Assembly (NCBI GenBank): GCA_023105745.1
Contig: JALGQZ010000013.1
Location: 1,275,501-1,339,500, forward strand
Direction: 5' to 3'
From: Austropuccinia psidii
Lineage: Eukaryota > Basidiomycota > Pucciniomycetes > Pucciniales > Sphaerophragmiaceae
Length of the DNA: 64,000 bases
Each line of letters opens with the position of its first letter. The stretch's first letter is position 1. A program made the translations under genes and the position numbers. Under the pieces are notes generated by a model. The model made no database searches. It saw only the letters and a program-made list of their open reading frames with translations, and was not told the origin of the DNA. Shown in pieces: positions 46,123-57,701 of the stretch.

Positions 46123-49100
46123 CTAAATTTCATGAAATAACGGCTTTATCATTACAAGCAGTCCACATGACAGAACTTTGTTATCATACAATCCACAGTT
46201 ACCTTCTATTTCTTCTTCAGATATAATCAAGTGTCCATCATCAAAACCAGCAGCTTTATAAATATTCAGATGCGGCCAATCTGGTAAGAAATTCACATCA
46301 ATCTTCAAAGTTTTTAAGATCAGAAAGTTATTGTTCAGTATGCTAGATGGCTCAGAGACTTTAAAAATGCTATCAATAATGCCAAATCATCGTGAGTTGC
46401 CCCTCAGAAAGCATATCACACTGTTTCTGACATTTTTGGATTCAGTTGAAAATATATTGTTCCCAATATTAATGTTTGAAACTGGAAAATACCAAGGTGA
46501 GACAATCCTTGAAGTGGGAGGACTTGTGGATTGCACGGTAGTGTCTAAGCTGATCCAATCAACTATTTCCCTTGTTGCATGAAGATTCTGTAAGTACTCA
46601 ACCAGGCAATCATAATTTTCTTGGTCATGGCGGGATGGTTTGTTATATTTATGGTCATTGAACAGGGCAGGTGGCTGTGATTCGAAAAGCTGTTTTATTT
46701 CACATGGCACGGATGGGGATTTCAGGAGGACGGAAAGGTTGGAACATCGACAGATATGTTGAAGTAAGGTTTTATCTATATCATCTATTCAGAGCTGCAA
46801 GAAGTTAATCTTATTCAGTTCAGGTGTTTAATCAATGTGAATATATTGATCTTATTAATTGACGTACATATTTTGTTATTTGTTGGTATTTTTGCAAATA
46901 CTCCAATCAAGCGCTCATAACCCCATGTGGCTGAGGCTTGTGCTGGGCCCCAACGTTGGAAGAGTTCGGGAATATGATCAGCAAAATGATGATTTGGTTT
47001 ACTTTTCTGTTTTGGGAACAGGAGTTGATTGGAAAGGCGGAATTTTTTCCAATGTTCAGCAAATGCAGTCGCATCTCCTATTGAAACAGTCCAACTTGTG
47101 GCAATGTTGATAGCACTAATCAAATGGAATATATTCTTGGTTAGTTCATTTGCAAGTTCTTCTGACTGACCCATTTTTCTTTGAATGTTCGCGGATTGGT
47201 GTACATCTAATGACATCTGTTGACTGAGCATTAAAAATGGAATATAGACCTTATATAAGAGAGCCCATTCAGCGGCTTTTAAGCTACCATGAGAGGGGGA
47301 ACCCATGTTGCGAGGTACTCTTGTCCATGATGAGGGAATTATTGTCTCAGATATGATTTGACGGAGATGCTCCAGAGCCTCACCCTTGATCTGGTGATCA
47401 CTCAGTGCAGTGATATCCAATTCAGAGGGGATTTCAGAAGTGGGGATGTAATCGTCATCAAATGAAGGAATCTCCGCAGAACCACTAGATGGATGTTCTG
47501 TGTTAGGGGTGGGCATTGGGAAGTAGTTTTTTTGGGTGGAAGTAGTGGGGAGTGGCTCATTTATTATTTTTGCTGCGTCTCTTCTCAGGGAGCGGGCCTC
47601 TCTCAATGTGATTTTATCAAGAGAGCTGTTGGAGGTCATGGAATCTGAGTCTGAACTGTTGGTGTCATTGGATTTCCTGCGGGACCTGAGGTAAATTTTT
47701 GATTTGGACTCTGGAATGCACAATTTGAAAGTTGCATGATCCTTCAAAATGCCAAGTATTAAATTATGCATTATGTCAAGATTAACCATTCTGGTTGCAT
47801 CCCAATACAAAAGGTCTTCTAAAATTGAATATTGCACTCCATACTCAGAGAAAATTGCTTGTCTTTGTTGTGGGGTTGCCCAAAGCCATTTGGCAATTGT
47901 TGATTTATGATTTTGATATGAGCATGTGTAGTGAAATTGAGGACCAATTTCATCAATTTGAGCTTTTTGAATGGTGCAAAAATTACAAAAGTGGTTGCCT
48001 GAATGGCAAATAAATCCAGTAAGCTTGCGCATGGCAACCACATCCGCAATGGCTGTGAGAATGGCAACACGGATAAAGGATCCTGAAGGACCTGTTGAGG
48101 TGGGTGAAAAATGGTAACCTTGCCATAGCTCTTTGAGCTCCTTGATGAGTGGCATTAATAAATAATTCAATTGAAGGGAAGTTGGCTCCTTCGGACCAGG
48201 GATGATTCCTGCAACATAGACATTCTATGGCTTCAATCTTTCACTTGGGGGGAGATTAAGACAAATAAGCATGATAGGTCCAATGCTGGCCAACCGGGTG
48301 GACTTTCCATGTGCATTAAACCAGTACACATAAATGGAGAAGGCCAATGCACCAGGAATGGACATGAATGGGGGGTCGTTGATATTTCTAGTGCCAGTGA
48401 AGCGTCTCCAGACCAATCCATCCCAGACGTCACGTTTTGGGGAATCTTTGGGAGTTTGGGATTGTTGATGTTGATGCAGAATTTCCATAATTCCAGCCCG
48501 CTGGAGGAATCTGGCAAGCCAATTTTTGAATGGTTGACAAATGAAATGTTTTGTTGGTATAAATTTTTGCTTCATGTTGGTGGTGTTTTGGGTGTGGGCT
48601 TCAAATGAATAGATGAATTTGCCCAATGATTGTGTGCAAGCGGGATCATGATCATTTGGGTCATTATGGCGTTGACAGTGGGGTTGGTCAGTTGTGACTG
48701 ATTCAGTAAGGCCATTAAGAGAGAAACATTGAGGACAACATATATAGTTTTGAATCACTGGCTCCAATTGGAGATGTTCAAATATGGTACTCAGATCTTG
48801 AGGTATATGGAATGCAGGAATGGGGGGACCACCGGAGCTTGAGATGCTGGACTTGATCAGCAGGTTTAGGGCGGGGTTGAGAATGCGTGAAGCCCTCCGG
48901 GGTATATTATACCTTAATGATAGAATGGCAGATATTATCATTCCAAGGTCTTGTGGGGGAAGGGTTTGACTGCTGCTGTCTGGCTTCTGTGCAATTGAAT
49001 TGAGCCCCGGTGCTGTGGAGAAGGTGCTTTGGGTCAATGGTGAATAATCAGCTGGGAATATTTGATCCAAATGAAGCTGTGGGCACTCAGATCCTGATGC

Positions 49101-49283
49101 AGAAGTAGGGATGTTTGGAAGAGATTTTGGTGCAATGGTTGATTTGAGCTTTTTAATGTGCTGTTTATATTGGAAAGGTGTGAAGGCAACTCCAGGCCTA
49201 TCACCCTCAGGGGAAGAGTGTGTTTGAGTTGAGCAGTGTTGACACATGCATATACGCATTGAGGAATAGCGGCGGGTTGTCAT
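46123..49283 (-). pseudogene. Tnp2-family transposase (CACTA-like, basidiomycete type)
   Basis: One frame runs from ATG 49283 to 46815, then after an intron (about 46805-46845, acceptor cttgcag) continues to a TAG at 46123. The N-terminus has paired Cys residues (MCQHCS), as in Tnp2 proteins. The middle has WDGLVWRRF, NVYVAGIIPGPKEP and DATRMVNLDIMHNLILGILK, the conserved Tnp2 catalytic-region blocks. Later come WALLYKVYIPF and ATWGYERLIGVF. A C-terminal region (46710-46123) ends HEI. Breaks are few: TAG in KP-stop-NVYVAG (48225), a probable TGA just after the intron, and a TGA near 46384. Tnp2 enzymes mobilise CACTA/Plavaka-type DNA transposons. The terminal repeats of this element were not found. 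Confidence 0.82.
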
Positions 49284-50244
49284 TGTTGCAGGAATTGGGA
49301 GTACGGTTGGTGTGTGTATAAATATCTATGGCTGATGTGAAAGTGTTTAGGAGTGTTATTAATTGGCAAAAAAATTGAGTGATTATTTATGAAGGGGGAG
49401 ATGATTTGAGCCATCTGAGAATTTTATCCCATTTGTAATGGTGCGTGAGCTGCAGCTGATGGAGTGTAACATGTCTCATCTGGATGGCGGAATTGGTTAG
49501 GAGTTTAATTGGGTAAAATGCCATGCTGCTCAATGCTCATACATATTCTATTTTATTTATAGATGGCAATACTGCAGTTTTGACCCTTGAGGGGCGTTCC
49601 AATAGGGATGTGTCAACATTGATTTGAGGGGATTGACATTCAAACCATGTACGCTGGCACGCCATCGTACATGGCTTAAACCTTATTACAGACATAAGGA
49701 TATAACTCAATTACATAAGGGGTTGGAGTGCAGCTAAAGTCTTGGTATTTGGTTTGAGTGCAGCAGGCTTTTAATCGGTTGTAATGTGATTTGGATTGTC
49801 TCGCCTTTCTTGAAAAGGTGATGTCTCTTTTGTGGGTAAATCCTTCATGAATATACCCCTTTACAGATGTACAATGCTGTGGAATTTCAATGCATATATT
49901 GGCAGTTTGGATAATTCACAAAATGTGACAATGGGGAGGCGGAAATGTTACCGAATATGATTACTTATGGATGATGGGTCCCCTTTGAGATCAAGGGAAT
50001 ATTACATTATATGGTGGTAGGCCATGCCGGGTGGTTTCCGACAAAAGCGGAGGAGCTCAAGAGGAGGAAGGGAGGATTCTCCTAAAAAGAGGCTTATTGG
50101 ACTTCCATGCGACACTTAGTTCCAACTATTCATAGAATTTCTCTATTCTAAATTTGAAAAGATTTCATCTCATATCACTCTATTTTATCATAATACTGAG
50201 GTGTTTTATCTAGTTAAAAATATTACTGTACTTTTTCGCCCCTT
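49284..50244. promoter_or_regulatory. Divergent intergenic region between Tnp2 and ORF2
   Basis: About 960 bp between divergently transcribed genes, so it should hold both promoters. It contains the palindrome at 49645-49674. No further gene is seen. Confidence 0.5.
49645..49674. repeat. Palindrome 1 of a dispersed family
   Basis: A 30-bp near-perfect palindrome: left arm CCATGTACG, core TGGCACGCCA with flanking mismatches, right arm CGTACATGG. Related palindromes lie at 55548, 60063 and 61977. Confidence 0.85.
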
Positions 50245-52306
50245 ATGTCATCTTTCAAGTCACATAAATCCCGTTCAGGTTCTGTTCATGACTCAAATAG
50301 TGAATCTAGCATAGAATATGTTCAAACACAGTCACCATTGAGCCCCAACATTCCTCTCACAACCCCTATCGCATCCTCAATGAATGTATCAGGTCTTAAC
50401 ATTGATGTGGGCAATCCAAAGGCTCCAACTTCAAGCACTTGGTCGATCCCAAATATTTCTGTCACTCCAATTCCCCCGAATCCCACTAATACACAAACGC
50501 ATGTGTCTCAGGGGCCAGAAGGCACACCTCAAATCTCATCACACGCTAATCCCCAATCAAAATTTCCACATGAGTTCCTCCTTAATCCCGGTCGGAGTCC
50601 AGTCACATCCCAGGATCCCTTTGGCCAAAGTAAACAGCCAACCCTCAATATTCCATCAGGATCTCAGGTTCATGTGGGTGATGAAAGGCGCGTGGATGGG
50701 GGGCGACGAAAAAGACCATTGGAGAATGTAACTTGGAGTGGTCTGTCGGAGGGAAATCCAGGATTGACGCTTCATCAAAGTAAGTCATTTGAATTTTGGA
50801 GTTTAACCTTTTTCACAATTTGATATGTTTGATTCATGGGTTAGATATGGCACCTAAAGGCAAGTCAGTCCGATCTCAGGAACCAATTGAATATTGTGAG
50901 TATGACCAGACTTCATTAATTTTTTGATGTGTTAACTGATGATGTGCATGGCAGGTGATGAACTTTATGCATCTTCACCTCTGGTCCATAAAGAGAAAGT
51001 CACTGGACGTCATCATCCATATGCCTCCAAAACAAGAACAGCTCATGCCAGTTCATCAAGAGAAAAAATGGTGGATGATGAGGATGAGAACATGTCTCCG
51101 ACTCAAATGGAAACAAATGATGAACCAAGGAGGGACAATTTCACGGTGCATGAGCAAGGAACTCAGTCAAATAGTGAGTTCACCCATCCTCAAATGCCCC
51201 TTGCCCAGAGTATGCTTGAGCAATCCGAGGTCAGACAGCAAAGGAACCAGGCTCGCAAAGCTCACAATGTGGCGAAAAGTGCAAGCCAGAAGGAGCAACA
51301 AAAATGGCTCAAAGCAGAACTTCCAGAGAATGTCCATGGAATGCAATCAGCAGTACATGCACATTGCCTGTTCCTACTCAAAGTTAGGGATAAGGATTTT
51401 TCCTCACTACCAGCACCACCAAGCACAGAAGAGCGTGAAATTGCAATTCAAGTGGCTGGTCATCTCGGATATGTCCCCGAGGATGTTTTCAATGAGCCAT
51501 CAACACAGGTTCAGTCTCAGGGTTTCCAAAGCTACTGCAAAAATGAGCTCCACAAGCTAGGACTAAAGCGATTCACTTGGGACTGGGAGAGCTCATGGCA
51601 ACATCTGTTCAATGAGCTGATGTCTATGGTGTTTTACCGTACATTCCGTCTTGCACTGGTCAGCACCGAGTATCATCATTACTGTTTGAACAAGGATCAT
51701 AATAACTATGGGGTCGTGGCGGCTTTAATGGAGCGATATTTCACTTATTTGAAAAGAGAATGGAAGTCTATTCAAAAGGATGCCGAGTATTTGGTTAAAA
51801 AGAAGGAGAATCAAAAGCTCGCGAAGATTCGTCAAAGGGTTAGTTAATGTATCTCTTCTTCATTGTGAGCAAAGACTGATGATGATCTACTTCATTATGT
51901 GCAGACCTGTGAGCGCCGTCGTGAATGGTGTGATACCGCTAAATTTCCCATTCTAGCATCACAATTCAATGACCCTCGAGTATGTTCAGATACTGAGGTG
52001 GTACTGGAAAATGGCGGTCAAGTTTACCGCAAAGTGGGATTACGCTGGCGCTCCCAGTTATTTAATGAATTGGTATTAAAAATGGATCGAGACATAGAGT
52101 TTTGTAATCACATTAAAAAAAAGGGTAAAAAAACTATTGATAGATTGCCAGAATTACGATCGACAGATGATGGTGATATTCCGGAAGGCTTATCATTTCA
52201 GCTATTTGATCAAGATTGGCTCAAAGGCTGTAGTAAGATGCAGACTAGCGCCCTCAAAATACTTGACATGCCAGTTATTAGGCCGAATGGTGATGCTCTG
52301 CAATAA
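50245..52306 (+). CDS. Unknown spliced protein next to the Tnp2 gene (ORF2)
   Basis: Four exons (50245-50779, 50845-50895, 50955-51838, 51905-52306) with good GT..AG introns give one intact frame of about 623 residues. The first 180 residues are Ser/Pro/Thr-rich and low in structure. The middle is basic (GRHHPYASKTRTAHASSSRE; KWLKAELPENVHGMQ). The C-terminal half looks folded, with many Trp and Tyr residues (RFTWDWESSWQHLFNELM, YHHYCLNKDHNNYGVVAALM) and a conserved-looking RRREWCDTAKFP. I do not recognise a family. It lies divergent to the transposase and convergent with the SNF2 gene. CACTA-type elements often carry a second gene for a DNA-binding partner, which is a possible role. Unlike its neighbours it has no nonsense codon. 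Confidence 0.72.
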
Positions 52307-52644
52307 CTTAATAATATAAATGTATAGCACCGTTACAAATTAACATTTTGTGAATTATTTGGGCAGGAGTAATACAATCTGAGTATTATTTCTTAAAGAT
52401 GCAACAACTTGCTAAGTATGTCAGAATATAGACAATATAATTTGGAACGAATCACCGTCTCCCTTAGAAATAAGACTCTATTTCTCATTTTCATTGAGGA
52501 AATATTGAAGGAGTTTGATCCAACTCATGGTGTTCATAATTGTCGGCCTATGCCAGGGTGAACAAGAGTTATCAACTTGGTCAAACACAAATTATATAAT
52601 ATCAGTAAGGCTCACGCAGTTAATGATTTTTTCTTTTCTTGGAC
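52307..52644. other. Convergent 3' ends of ORF2 and SNF2 gene
   Basis: About 340 bp between the stop codons of two genes running towards each other. AT-richer, no gene. Confidence 0.5.
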
Positions 52645-55045
52645 CTATTGGTTATTGGAAAAGGGCATTTCCATAAGGAAGGATTTTAGAATAGCAATAC
52701 AATTAGGGTCAAAGATGATCTTGAAAGGTACCTTCTGCATGTTGACCTCAACTGAATGAGGAGTGATATAGTGGATGACCTTTACAGGTTGTTGTTGGCC
52801 AATACGATGGAGTCAATCAACAGCCTGAGCCTCAATGGCTGGGTTCCGATTGGGCTCCTGGAAATGTGGATGTCAGGGGCCGCAAATCAGGGCAGAATTT
52901 TGGGGGTCCCCTCACCATTAGATAGACCGTATTAGCACAAGTTATATTGAGGCTAGTTCCAGCTGCGGCAATGGATGCAATCAGTACTTCACATTCAGGA
53001 TTATTGAAGAAATTCTCCAGTGCCTTCTCCTGTGCTCATGCTGTAATTGTTCCATCAATTCGTGCTGAAAGGATAGAATGATGGGCAAGTGCAATACCAA
53101 CTCTACAATATGAAAAAGTCAGATGGATTCAATTGGTAATGGATGCATATTAGAATTAACGCACAAATCTAGAAATTGGGTCCATCGGGTATAAACCACC
53201 GATTTGGTAGGACCACACCTTGTTTTTTTGTTCTTCATTAAGCTTTGTAGGAGGTGTGCAATTTTACTACTCATCATGCATTTTTCCATATCCACAATAG
53301 TTCGTGTGATTGTTGGGGAGTTATCCTGAGTGCTCCTGCCCTCGGGGTCTTCCAAATCCGCCTCTGCAATTGTGTTAAGCATGATGTGATGGTTACAACA
53401 TATTCGCAGCTTATTAATATTTCTGAAAAATTCTCCTGGTCCTTTGATTTTGGATGATAGGAATTCTTCATATAATATGGAATATTCTTGCTGCATGGTT
53501 GGGTTGAGTGGGAGCAGCTCATAATGATGGCTAATAGTGGGGAGGGATTCGAGATGTGTGGTTTTGGTGCGGCGCAAACTTAAATGCCGCAATGCCAAAT
53601 GCAAGATATCATTGCAACCTTTGGAAAGACTACTCAGGATGAATGGTGACCAGTTATCTTGATCGGCACTCTGGGGTTGAGTGATGAATGATATTATGCC
53701 CAAAAGGTCATAAATGGTGTTGTGAATAGGTGTGCCCGTTAAACATATTCGACAGGATGAAAGGAGGCTATTAATGGCATGGTGAGTGGCAGTGTATTGA
53801 GAGCGAATATAGCTATAAGATGGGGCAAGGGTTATTGGATATAAAAGGTAATTTGAATCATTTAGCATCAGACACTCACTGTGCTTCATCCAAAATTATA
53901 CGATGCCAATTGATTTGAAAAATGAATGATGTAGAGGTATTGGTTTGCTTAAATTCTTGGGTGATAGTATTGTAAGAAGTGATGATGATATCATATTTTA
54001 AGATGTCGTCTTTGGATAATGAGTGATGAGTGGGACCATGGTAGATTTTGGAATGCAGCGCTCCAGCCTGAGCATGCTTGGATATTTCTGATTGCCAGTT
54101 GGTAATTAAGCAAGGGGGGCAGATGATCATGGTGGGCATGGACCAATGGGGGTTTGCAATCATCCGCTCCTTGGAGGTACCAATTAGAGCAATGGCCTGA
54201 ATGGTTTTACCTAATCCCATATCATCCGCGAGCAGTCCTCCAAGAGGGGTATTGGTCTAAAGGGATTCAAATGAGCTAACGACCTTGTTTGTAATGATGT
54301 GCCTGGCATTGAAAGTGGATCCTGGGGGTGAGGTGGCCCAAAGGTTGCGGGCTGATTGGCCATTGGGGATTTCTTGATCCCAGAGAAAAGTTAGTCCAGT
54401 CTTTTGATGAGGGAGGAGGGGGGTTTGAATAATGGCATGGGGCGGGGTCATCATGGGGAGGTCTGATCCACTGGGTAATTGTATCAGTTTTTTCTTGGAA
54501 ATAAATGATGAAACAGCAGGATATGAAACTGGCGTCAAGCTTGAAGCAGGAAATATTGGAGTGAAGAGTTGAAATTGACTATGAGTATTACAGTCATATT
54601 CTTTGGGAATTTTAAGCTTGAAATCTTGTGTTCGAAAGCTTTCCATTATGAATAAAATGTTTGGATACCATGTGAAGAACATCAATGCTAGATTGGGTTT
54701 CTGAGATGAGGAGGGATCATTTGCATCAGTCATAAATACTCCCTCAACGAATAATATTTGAGAAGGATTTGATTGGCAATTTTCAATCCATGCCCCACCA
54801 GGACCACAGTGCATGAACGTTTTTGGTGCCCCAAGGAATGGTATCAACGTTTTGGAAAGGGTTGCAGGTAGAGAGCCAATAGCATGCTGGTGATTGGGGA
54901 GATAAACAAATATGTTGTGTTGATTGTGCCATATGATAATCCAAGAAGCTAAGTGGGAATTCTCAGGATTTAAGGCTATATCACTATTTATTTGAATACG
55001 AATATTAATCATCCCAATGCAAAGTGGTTGTGAAGGGGTTGACAT
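52645..55045 (-). pseudogene. SNF2-family helicase-like ATPase (Rad5/Rad16-like order)
   Basis: Exons 55045-53880, 53812-53165, 53102-52916 and 52857-52645. The N-terminal 190 residues are unknown. Then LLPHQKTGLTFLWDQE (Q-like motif), LLADDMGLGKTIQAIAL (Walker A), MIICPPCLITNWQSEI (Ia) and ILDEA joined by splicing to H (DEAH, motif II). CLTGTPIHNTIYDLLGI is motif III, then comes the ICCNHH region. The C lobe has ARIDGTIT and IASIAAAGTSLN (V), then EAQAVD-stop-LHRIGQ (VI), where the stop replaces the usual Arg. SNF2 proteins use ATP to move or strip proteins on DNA. Stops: TAG at about 54257 before TNTPLGG, TGA after GTITA, and TGA in motif VI. The last two fit CGA-to-TGA change. Confidence 0.88.
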
Positions 55046-55547
55046 GATGGCTATTTTAAATTATTTGGGGATAGTCGTAAATTATATGATCGGGATGGGT
55101 TAGCTAAACGGAATGAAGACGGATAAGCGCAGGTGGGGAGCTTATATGAGAGGCAGCAATGGGGTCAAGGGGGGATGGCCTGTGGTTACGTGCATAGTCT
55201 TGATGGGGGTGGGCCTCTTGGGCTCATAATTTTCATATCCGATTTGGGGCATATATCAAGGCAAGGGGGCCAAAATGTGGGTGCACCAATATGACTGCTG
55301 GATCTGCAGCAAGTTACAAAGCCTTTGGTGGTACAAGGTTGACATGAGAATATCTGAAATTGGGTGGGTTGTAGCAAATTATTGTGGAGGGGCATATTAG
55401 AGGCATGCGGCCATGTTCGCTGGTGTGACAGCAAACAATGAGCGTATCATCCCCAGGTTAATTGTCGCACAGGGACCTACTAGGCAATGTTGGTGCTTTC
55501 AAAGGGCAATCTCACTGTGGGGATGTTTGTGTGTGAGCGGGTGAGAT
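55046..55547 (-). promoter_or_regulatory. Upstream region of the SNF2 gene, with a Cys-containing frame
   Basis: An 82-codon minus-strand frame (55434-55186) has six Cys residues (FSCQPC, FVTCCR, CLDICPK) and could be an upstream exon, but I could not join it by splice sites. Otherwise promoter-type sequence. Confidence 0.35.
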
Positions 55548-55573
55548 ATGTTTGGTGGCGTGCCACCGAACAT
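55548..55573. repeat. Palindrome 2 of a dispersed family
   Basis: ATGTTTGGTGGC - GT - GCCACCGAACAT: 12-bp arms with one mismatch. Confidence 0.85.
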
Positions 55574-56499
55574 GAGTTTGTTTTTGCGTGAAGTTTTTTG
55601 ATGACTGATGCCAACTAGGCTTCAGGGGGGGGGAAGTGTGGCAAGATCAAACGGGGCACCGACCGTGAGGCGTGATCCACATCTACATTCACCCCTATTG
55701 CGTTTGAGGCGGCTACTAATCCCCCGAGATTGGGATCATGGTCTTTGCCTCACGCATCTACGAAACTCCGGAGAAAGAGGCCACACGCCCAAGGGAATTT
55801 TTGGCTGCAAGCCAGGTGGCACAACTTGCGCGGGGCGTGTGAGAACGTGCAGAAAATGACCCGCGGTGAGAGATACCCACGCAAACATAGGCTGGGATTA
55901 TTCTAATGTGGATGAGGCTGAAGCGAATCCACACTGATTGGCCTCAGGTTCCCACGCGCGAGCAGGTGAGCGTCTGCAGTCAAGCTGACCACCCAACCAA
56001 GAAACTAGCCGGTCGGAAGACTGGAAGTAAAATGGCTTCCAGGCGTATGAAAGTGGCCTGTGTATGACCCTTTGGGGGGTGCATATGAAAGCGTGTGGCT
56101 GCCCAACAATGGACAAGCAGGGCCAGTCATTGTTTGCCCCAACAATGGCCCCGGATGGAATCAAATGTTTGCGTATGACCCAATTAAACAGTCATCCCAC
56201 TATGACCCACTTACATTAACTTGGATTACATGCGCATCTGTGCCGTAGTTAGGCAGAGCTGTCCAACAAGGTGCATTAAAGGGATGCAGTTGAGATATAT
56301 GACTCAATGGCCTGACGTGATTGGATGTTACATTGTTGAACAGCTTTTTCTCTGCCCCGCAGCATACATTTACACAGGTGTACTGCGTACTACAGTGTTG
56401 GCTGTACAGATCAGGAAGGTGTAATATGACTTGAGCCTGCATGCATATAGCGAATGTGCATGCACCTTGCAATCGTTTGCATATACATAGCTCATGTGC
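55574..56499. other. GC-rich spacer, no supported gene
   Basis: Several short frames on both strands, none with recognisable domains or splice structure. Confidence 0.4.
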
Positions 56500-57265
56500 C
56501 ACATGCTCAGCATTGCGTTTCACCTGATTTGCACATGCAAGCTGAGCATGTCATGGTCAAACGCACTGTGTGGAAGTGCTCAGTAAAGCCATGGAATGAA
56601 CTATTTTTGCAATAGTTCATTGGAAGGCTCAGTTTGGAGCACTTCACCAAAGCGTGTGAAATGCTGCACCTGGCTGAAATGTCACCCGATGCAGTGCCAA
56701 ATGCTCAGATTGTGTGCATACAAAAGAGACTGAGCAATGCCTCAGCATGGTGCATTTCATATTGTTATATCAATAGTTCAATTACTGTGCAATTAAAATG
56801 TTCAGCCACTGAGCATTTCAATTATGACCCGAAAGCAAACCTGAGCAATGGGTCGAGGCAAGCTCACGCTGTATTCACTTGTCTTACAGCCCCCCCCTTT
56901 GTTCAAAGACTATCACCAGGCCATACGGCCGGTGATCTTGCCACGGTCACTTGTGACCAAATGCACCGGGTGCATCTCTGCATGGGTCACTTGTGCATTG
57001 CACCCACAATGCACATTCAAAAAGGGCCTCACGACCACCCTCCTGGGTGATTGGGTGGCTATTTAAGGAAACAAAGGGGATTTGACTCAGCTTGACAATT
57101 CAATAAATTGCAATACTCAGCCAGACCCCCATTGCTCTTCTGCCTCACGCGAGCATTTCACTTCTCAGTTGCAGCATTTGCTGAGACTCAGCTTCAATTT
57201 TGCCCACACGCCTTGAAGCTGAGCCTTTTGCGGGTGCTGCAACTGCTGAGATCGTCTCAGCTTCA
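56500..57265 (+). promoter_or_regulatory. Cluster of CTCAG/CTGAG motifs upstream of a TATA box
   Basis: I count 17 occurrences of CTCAG or its complement, many extended to CTGAGCA or TGCTCAG, in under 800 bp. About two would be expected by chance. The last ones (GACTCAGCTTC, GAAGCTGAG, GTCTCAGCTTC) lie within 100 bp of the TATA box at 57272. They look like repeated binding sites for a regulator of the downstream gene. Confidence 0.5.
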
Positions 57266-57271
57266 CCATGG

Positions 57272-57279
57272 TATAAAAG
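57272..57279 (+). promoter_or_regulatory. TATA box
   Basis: TATAAAAG about 430 bp before the ATG of the zinc-cluster-like gene. It is followed by a pyrimidine-rich leader with an AATAAA at about 57411. That AATAAA leaves open that this is an LTR with U3, R and U5 parts. Confidence 0.6.
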
Positions 57280-57701
57280 ACCATCTTCATATGACACGCC
57301 CTTCACTTTCTTTCTCACCCGCTCCACTTCGTTCAACCTCACCCGCTTTTGTCCTTCTTGTGCGTATTCCCCTTGCTCTTCCTGCCTTTCTACTTTTGTC
57401 TTTTGCACTCCAATAAACCCACTCCCCTTACTTTTGCCTGTTTGTTTCTTCTGCTGATCCTTTCAGAACCTCCCTTCTATCCACCTCGTGCGTTACCTCT
57501 TTTTTTAACTTTTGTCAACATTATGTACCAATATTAATACTTATTTTTCTTCACGGCTCTTTTCCAGACTTTTAAAAACTTCGGACTAGAGCGTTCTTAT
57601 TTTGTTTACGTTTTAAATTTATAATTCATCGTACGTCTTCATTTTTTCTCTTGATGGTTTACTTTGTATGCAGTTACTAACCTCAACTGTTTTGTTTTTA
57701 G
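57280..57701 (+). other. Leader of the zinc-cluster-like gene
   Basis: Pyrimidine-rich sequence. It ends in a good branch point and acceptor (CTAACCTCAACTG.. TTTTTAG at 57701), so a 5' UTR intron probably ends just before the ATG. Confidence 0.45.

Noticed and set aside
49283..55547. Terminal inverted repeats for the Tnp2 element
   Set aside because: I compared the sequences near 45430-46000 and 55100-55600 and found no convincing inverted pair or 8-bp duplication, so no element boundary is claimed.
55608..56250. Short frames on both strands between SNF2 and the CTCAG cluster
   Set aside because: Arg/Gly-rich or Cys-containing products without motif or splice support.
57108..57537. Frames around the TATA box
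   Set aside because: They overlap promoter and leader sequence and are pyrimidine-rich artefacts.
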